From: Haloarcula halophila | Lineage (GTDB): Archaea > Halobacteriota > Halobacteria > Halobacteriales > Haloarculaceae | DNA: 64,000 nucleotides | Assembly: GCF_029278565.1 (NCBI RefSeq) | Contig: NZ_CP119561.1 | Coordinates: 248,001 to 312,000 of the forward strand | Reading direction: 5' to 3' | Shown: one piece after another, positions 61,087-64,000 of the stretch | How the letters are laid out: every line of letters starts with the position of its first letter | How positions within the stretch are numbered: position 1 is the first letter of the stretch | The notes under the pieces: generated by a model | Told to the model about the DNA's origin: nothing | What the model saw: only the letters and a program-made list of their open reading frames with translations | The model's database searches: none | Made by a program: the position numbers and the translations under genes

Positions 61087-62496
61087 CTAGCTCATCCTGT
61101 CGCTGATGGCGTTGGCCGACTGGGTGAGCGCCTCCTGGGGTTCCATGTTCTGAGCGTAGATCGACGACAGTGACTTCCCGATCTCGGGTGCGTACAGGTC
61201 GATCGTCGCCCGTGGCTGGTAGGTGAGCTGACCATTGCTCGCCATCTCTTGGAGCGTCTTGACAATCTCGTACTTCTGGTAGATCGGGTGGCTGGTCACC
61301 GTGTCCGAGGTCGCCACCTCTGGCGTCGAGGGGAGGTGGGTCGCCTTCGTCGCCCAGATTGGGTTGTTCTGGGTGACGTACTCGACGAACTTCACCCGCG
61401 CCTCCTTCTCGGCCTCGGTATGGTCCGGGTTCGATGGGAAAAAGAAGCCATTGCTCTCACAGAACGTACTCTTGGTGTCGCCGCCGAAACCCCAGGGCTG
61501 GTGGTAGGTAAACTCCAGACCGTCGATAAACTCGTTTTGCTCGTTCTGGAAGTTATTGGCTGTCCAGTTGCCGATGAACCCCATCCCTGCCTGGTCGTTC
61601 TTGAACTCGTTGACGCGGATGTTCGAGTCCGAAATGTCGTCTGCGTTGTCCCAGTTGCGCTGGCCGGTCACTAAGTCGTAGAATTCAGCGGCGGCTATCC
61701 CTGCGTCGCTCTCATGGAACACTGGCTGGCCGAGGTCGCCGTCCTCGCCCTCGAACATTTTGCCACCCTGCTGGCGAAGCAGCGAGTAGTAGACCCGGAA
61801 ACCGGCGAAACTGTTGTTCGCAGTCTGGAGGAAGAACGGCCGCTTGTCGGTGTTCTCTTGGATGGCGTTGGCTGCACTGACGAACTCGTCGTGGGTCGTC
61901 GGCTGCATGGGGGCGCCGGCCTCCTCAAGGACCGTGTCGTTGGTCGCAAGCATCATCGCGTGGATATCCATCGGCAGGGCAACGACGTTGCCACCGGCCG
62001 TCGCAGCGGGTTCGACGAGGTCGTAGTACGGGTTCAGCCCGTCCGACAGGTAGTCGTCGATGGGGTCCAGGATGCCCTTCGCTTCGTAGTACGACGAGAA
62101 CGACATCCAGTAGGTGAACACGTGCGGCGTGTTCCCTGAGGCCGCAGCCGAGACGACCTTTGTTGGGACGTCGCCGAACGGCACCGCCTGCGTGTTGACC
62201 GTGATGTTGGGATTCCGTTCCTCAAACTCGTTTTTCAGCTTCTTCATCTCGGAATCCTCGGTGCCGCCGAAGTAGTCCCAGAATTCGATTTCGACCTGCT
62301 GGTCGGTTGTGCTCCCCGTGGTCGTGCCACTGCCGCCGTCGCTACCATCACTGCCACTGCCTCCATCGCCGCCGTTGCCGTCACCGGTACAGCCCGCGAG
62401 TCCGGCCGCAAGTGCTCCGGCACTGGTCGTAAGGACAGCGCGACGCGAGATGCGATCAGTGTTCGATTCGGTCGTACGGTTGGTATTATCTGACAT
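61087..62496 (-). CDS. Extracellular sugar-binding lipoprotein (UgpB/MalE-like)
   Basis: The 469-residue protein has a Tat signal (ISRRAVLTTSAGALAAGLAG) and lipobox C36, then a Gly/Ser/Asp linker and a family 1 solute-binding fold starting IEFWDYFGGTEDSEMKKLKN. The linker presumably tethers the domain at the outer membrane face. The substrate is not readable from the sequence; the GH32 gene upstream suggests sucrose or fructo-oligosaccharides. A TATA-like element (aaaaatac, minus strand) about 28 bases upstream may give extra transcripts of the binding protein. Confidence 0.9.
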   Translation of the reverse strand: MSDNTNRTTESNTDRISRRAVLTTSAGALAAGLAGCTGDGNGGDGGSGSDGSDGGSGTTTGSTTDQQVEIEFWDYFGGTEDSEMKKLKNEFEERNPNITVNTQAVPFGDVPTKVVSAAASGNTPHVFTYWMSFSSYYEAKGILDPIDDYLSDGLNPYYDLVEPAATAGGNVVALPMDIHAMMLATNDTVLEEAGAPMQPTTHDEFVSAANAIQENTDKRPFFLQTANNSFAGFRVYYSLLRQQGGKMFEGEDGDLGQPVFHESDAGIAAAEFYDLVTGQRNWDNADDISDSNIRVNEFKNDQAGMGFIGNWTANNFQNEQNEFIDGLEFTYHQPWGFGGDTKSTFCESNGFFFPSNPDHTEAEKEARVKFVEYVTQNNPIWATKATHLPSTPEVATSDTVTSHPIYQKYEIVKTLQEMASNGQLTYQPRATIDLYAPEIGKSLSSIYAQNMEPQEALTQSANAISDRMS

Positions 62497-62537
62497 TGGT
62501 CGTGAGTCGCTGGTGTATTTTTGTATGGTGCTGTTCG

Positions 62538-63680
62538 TCAGGATTTGATTGCTGACGCCTCCTCTGACCCCGTGACGCCGGTTTCATCCTCGGTGAGAAG
62601 GTTCTCGTCGGTCATGTCGTCGAAAACGTGGACGTGTTCCTCAGGAAGCGTGAACGCGACTTCCTCTCCCGATCTGAAGTTGGTACTCCCGTCGACGCGG
62701 ACCGTCCATTCCGTGTCGCCGGACGAGAGATAGAGGTAGTTGTCGCTCCCTTCGTGTTCAAGGACATCGAGTGTCGCAGTGACATCGTCTTCGCCAGTGC
62801 CGACTGCAACGTGTTCGGGACGGATCCCGAGCACGAGGGAGTCGCCCGTCGAACGCCGGCGGATACGGGTTGCTATCTCATCCGAAACAGTATAGCTGAA
62901 CGCGTCAGCAACCAGTCGGTCATTATTTAGTGTGACGCCGAAGAAGTTCATCGACGGCGAGCCGATGAAATCAGCGACGAACCGGTTGGCCGGTTCTGCA
63001 TACACTTCGCGGGGTGTGCCGACCTGCTGGATTTCGCCGTCGTTGAGGACGACGATCCGGTCGGACATCGTCATCGCCTCGGTCTGGTCGTGAGTGACGT
63101 ACACCGAGGTCGTCTCCAGGTCTTCCTGAATACGCTGGAGTTCGGTCCGCATGTGGAGCCTGAGCTTCGCATCGAGGTTCGACAGCGGTTCGTCGAACAG
63201 GAACACTTCAGGCTGGCGGACGATGGCACGTCCCGTGGCGACGCGTTGCTGCTGGCCGCCCGAGAGGTTGTTAGGCTTCTTTTCTAGCAGATCCTCAATT
63301 CCCATCATCTCCGCAGTCTCTTCAACTCGCTGTTCGATTGCTCCCTTCGAGAGGTCCGTCGTGAGCTTCAGTCCGTAGGACATGTTCTTCCGGACGGACA
63401 TGTGAGGGTACAGCGCGTAGTTCTGGAACACCATCGCCACGCCGCGATCCTGTGGTGCGACGTTGTTCACCACCTGTTCGCCGATGCGGATCTCGCCGTC
63501 CGTGATGTCCTCCAGGCCGGCGATCATCCGGAGCAACGTCGACTTCCCTGAGCCGGATGGGCCGACGATCGTGAGAAACTCGCCGTCGTTGACGGTAAGG
63601 GTTACATCATCGACGGCCCGGATGATCCCAGAGTCGTCGTCGTACTCCTTTCGTACATTTTCGATCATTATCCTACTCAT
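62538..63680 (-). CDS. ABC transporter ATPase (MalK/MsmK/UgpC type)
   Basis: From the ATG at 63680 the product has 380 residues: Walker A GPSGSGKST at 40-48, signature LSGGQQQR, Walker B VFLFDEPLSNLD, switch histidine VTHDQTEAM, and a C-terminal TOBE/OB domain (LVLGIRPEHVAVGTGEDDVT). A TATA-like attaattt (63706-63713) lies about 30 bases upstream of this ATG, so the earlier in-frame start at 63920, which overlaps the GH32 gene, is rejected. It powers the permeases encoded downstream. Confidence 0.93.
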   Translation of the reverse strand: MSRIMIENVRKEYDDDSGIIRAVDDVTLTVNDGEFLTIVGPSGSGKSTLLRMIAGLEDITDGEIRIGEQVVNNVAPQDRGVAMVFQNYALYPHMSVRKNMSYGLKLTTDLSKGAIEQRVEETAEMMGIEDLLEKKPNNLSGGQQQRVATGRAIVRQPEVFLFDEPLSNLDAKLRLHMRTELQRIQEDLETTSVYVTHDQTEAMTMSDRIVVLNDGEIQQVGTPREVYAEPANRFVADFIGSPSMNFFGVTLNNDRLVADAFSYTVSDEIATRIRRRSTGDSLVLGIRPEHVAVGTGEDDVTATLDVLEHEGSDNYLYLSSGDTEWTVRVDGSTNFRSGEEVAFTLPEEHVHVFDDMTDENLLTEDETGVTGSEEASAIKS

Positions 63681-63730
63681 CACCAGCCACTGTGGACCCC
63701 TTCGTATTAATTTTTTCCCCACAGCTGTGA

Positions 63731-64000
63731 TTAATCCTTTATACTGGTAGAGGGTCGCATCGTTCCCATCTCCCACACATCGAGTGATTGAACGGTTACT
63801 GGCCGGTTTTCGGCGTAGAGATCGATTTCGACTGCGTCTTCTCGCGTGGGATAGATCCGCGAGGTGAGACATTGTGCATCGGCGGTGAACAGTTCTAAGA
63901 CCGACCGGTCTAGAAAACATCGCAGTTCGAACTTACCGTCTTCTGTCAACCGAATCGGCATCGAATGGTTTTGGTCGGCCGGTGCATCATCCAGACTCGA
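63731..64000 (-). CDS. GH32 glycosidase (levanase/sucrase-type), C-terminal end, cut by window edge
   Basis: The open frame runs from the window edge to the TAA at 63731 (89 codons). It contains FELRCFLDRSVLELFTADAQ and SRIYPTREDAVEIDLYAENR, the DxSxxExF and TxRxYP pattern of the C-terminal beta-sandwich of GH32 enzymes, which hydrolyse sucrose, inulin or levan. The catalytic five-bladed propeller lies outside the window. It is encoded 50 bases upstream of the transporter ATPase on the same strand, so uptake and hydrolysis are linked. Confidence 0.85.
   Translation of the reverse strand, partial: SSLDDAPADQNHSMPIRLTEDGKFELRCFLDRSVLELFTADAQCLTSRIYPTREDAVEIDLYAENRPVTVQSLDVWEMGTMRPSTSIKD

Noticed and set aside
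62498-62510. Extra cassette repeat on the minus strand (CACGACCA upstream of the binding-protein gene)
   Set aside because: Only the eight-base right half matches; the GATAAT/GAGAAG part is absent, so chance is likely.
1-64000. tRNA and rRNA genes
   Set aside because: No segment with a recognisable T-loop (GGTTCRAAT-type) plus acceptor pairing, or rRNA signature, was noticed by eye; a covariance search could overturn this.

Overview
The window is haloarchaeal (class Halobacteria). Most coding DNA is GC-rich with strong G/C third positions, proteins are acidic, many genes look leaderless with a TATA box 26-31 bases before the ATG, and the families are haloarchaeal ones (HTH-10, DUF6498-, DUF7344- and DUF7342-like proteins, IS1341-type TnpB, Tat lipoproteins). 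There are two orc1/cdc6 genes (one cut by the left edge), a repeat-rich candidate origin, three kinds of site-specific recombinase or transposase and many toxin-antitoxin-like modules. I saw no rRNA, tRNA or central housekeeping gene. A megaplasmid or an integrated plasmid-like region fits best. Family names are given from memory of sequence patterns; no search was run.

Layout. 1-4.7 kb: orc1 fragment, PIN-type toxin pair with a tyrosine recombinase, and an AbiE-like pair. 5-28 kb: many membrane proteins, most of unknown function (two CPBP proteases, a GT2 glycosyltransferase, a PQQ-propeller lipoprotein, DUF6498/DUF5518/DUF7847-like proteins, an HExxH membrane protein, TatA), an IS1341-type tnpB element and relics of duplicated genes. 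28-39.4 kb: two DUF7344-type regulators, then a tightly packed surface/matrix operon: five TasA-like secreted proteins (two with a von Willebrand A domain inserted in the TasA-like domain), an ER-type (SipW-like) signal peptidase and a secreted Ser/Asp/Gly-rich protein. 40.1-43.5 kb: three small toxin-antitoxin-like modules in a row, separated by copies of one short repeat. 43.7-52.2 kb: an AT-richer defence island with a nuclease-methylase fusion (type IIG-like), a divergent TATA-binding-protein homologue, an McrB/McrC-like pair and accessory genes. 52.4-56.1 kb: serine recombinase, HTH/truncated PIN pair, candidate origin and a second orc1/cdc6. 56.2-58.5 kb: a DUF7509-like/ArsR-like divergent pair and an IS5-like insertion sequence. 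58.6-64 kb: a carbohydrate ABC transporter operon behind a GH32 glycosidase, probably for sucrose or fructo-oligosaccharides.

The most interesting signals are (1) a 14-base core repeat, GATAATCACGACCA or GAGAAGCACGACCA, present eight times (once degenerate), always intergenic and in the same orientation, which cuts toxin-antitoxin-like modules into cassettes as in an integron, with a tyrosine recombinase inside one cassette; and (2) a TBP-fold protein encoded between a restriction-methylase and McrBC-like genes.
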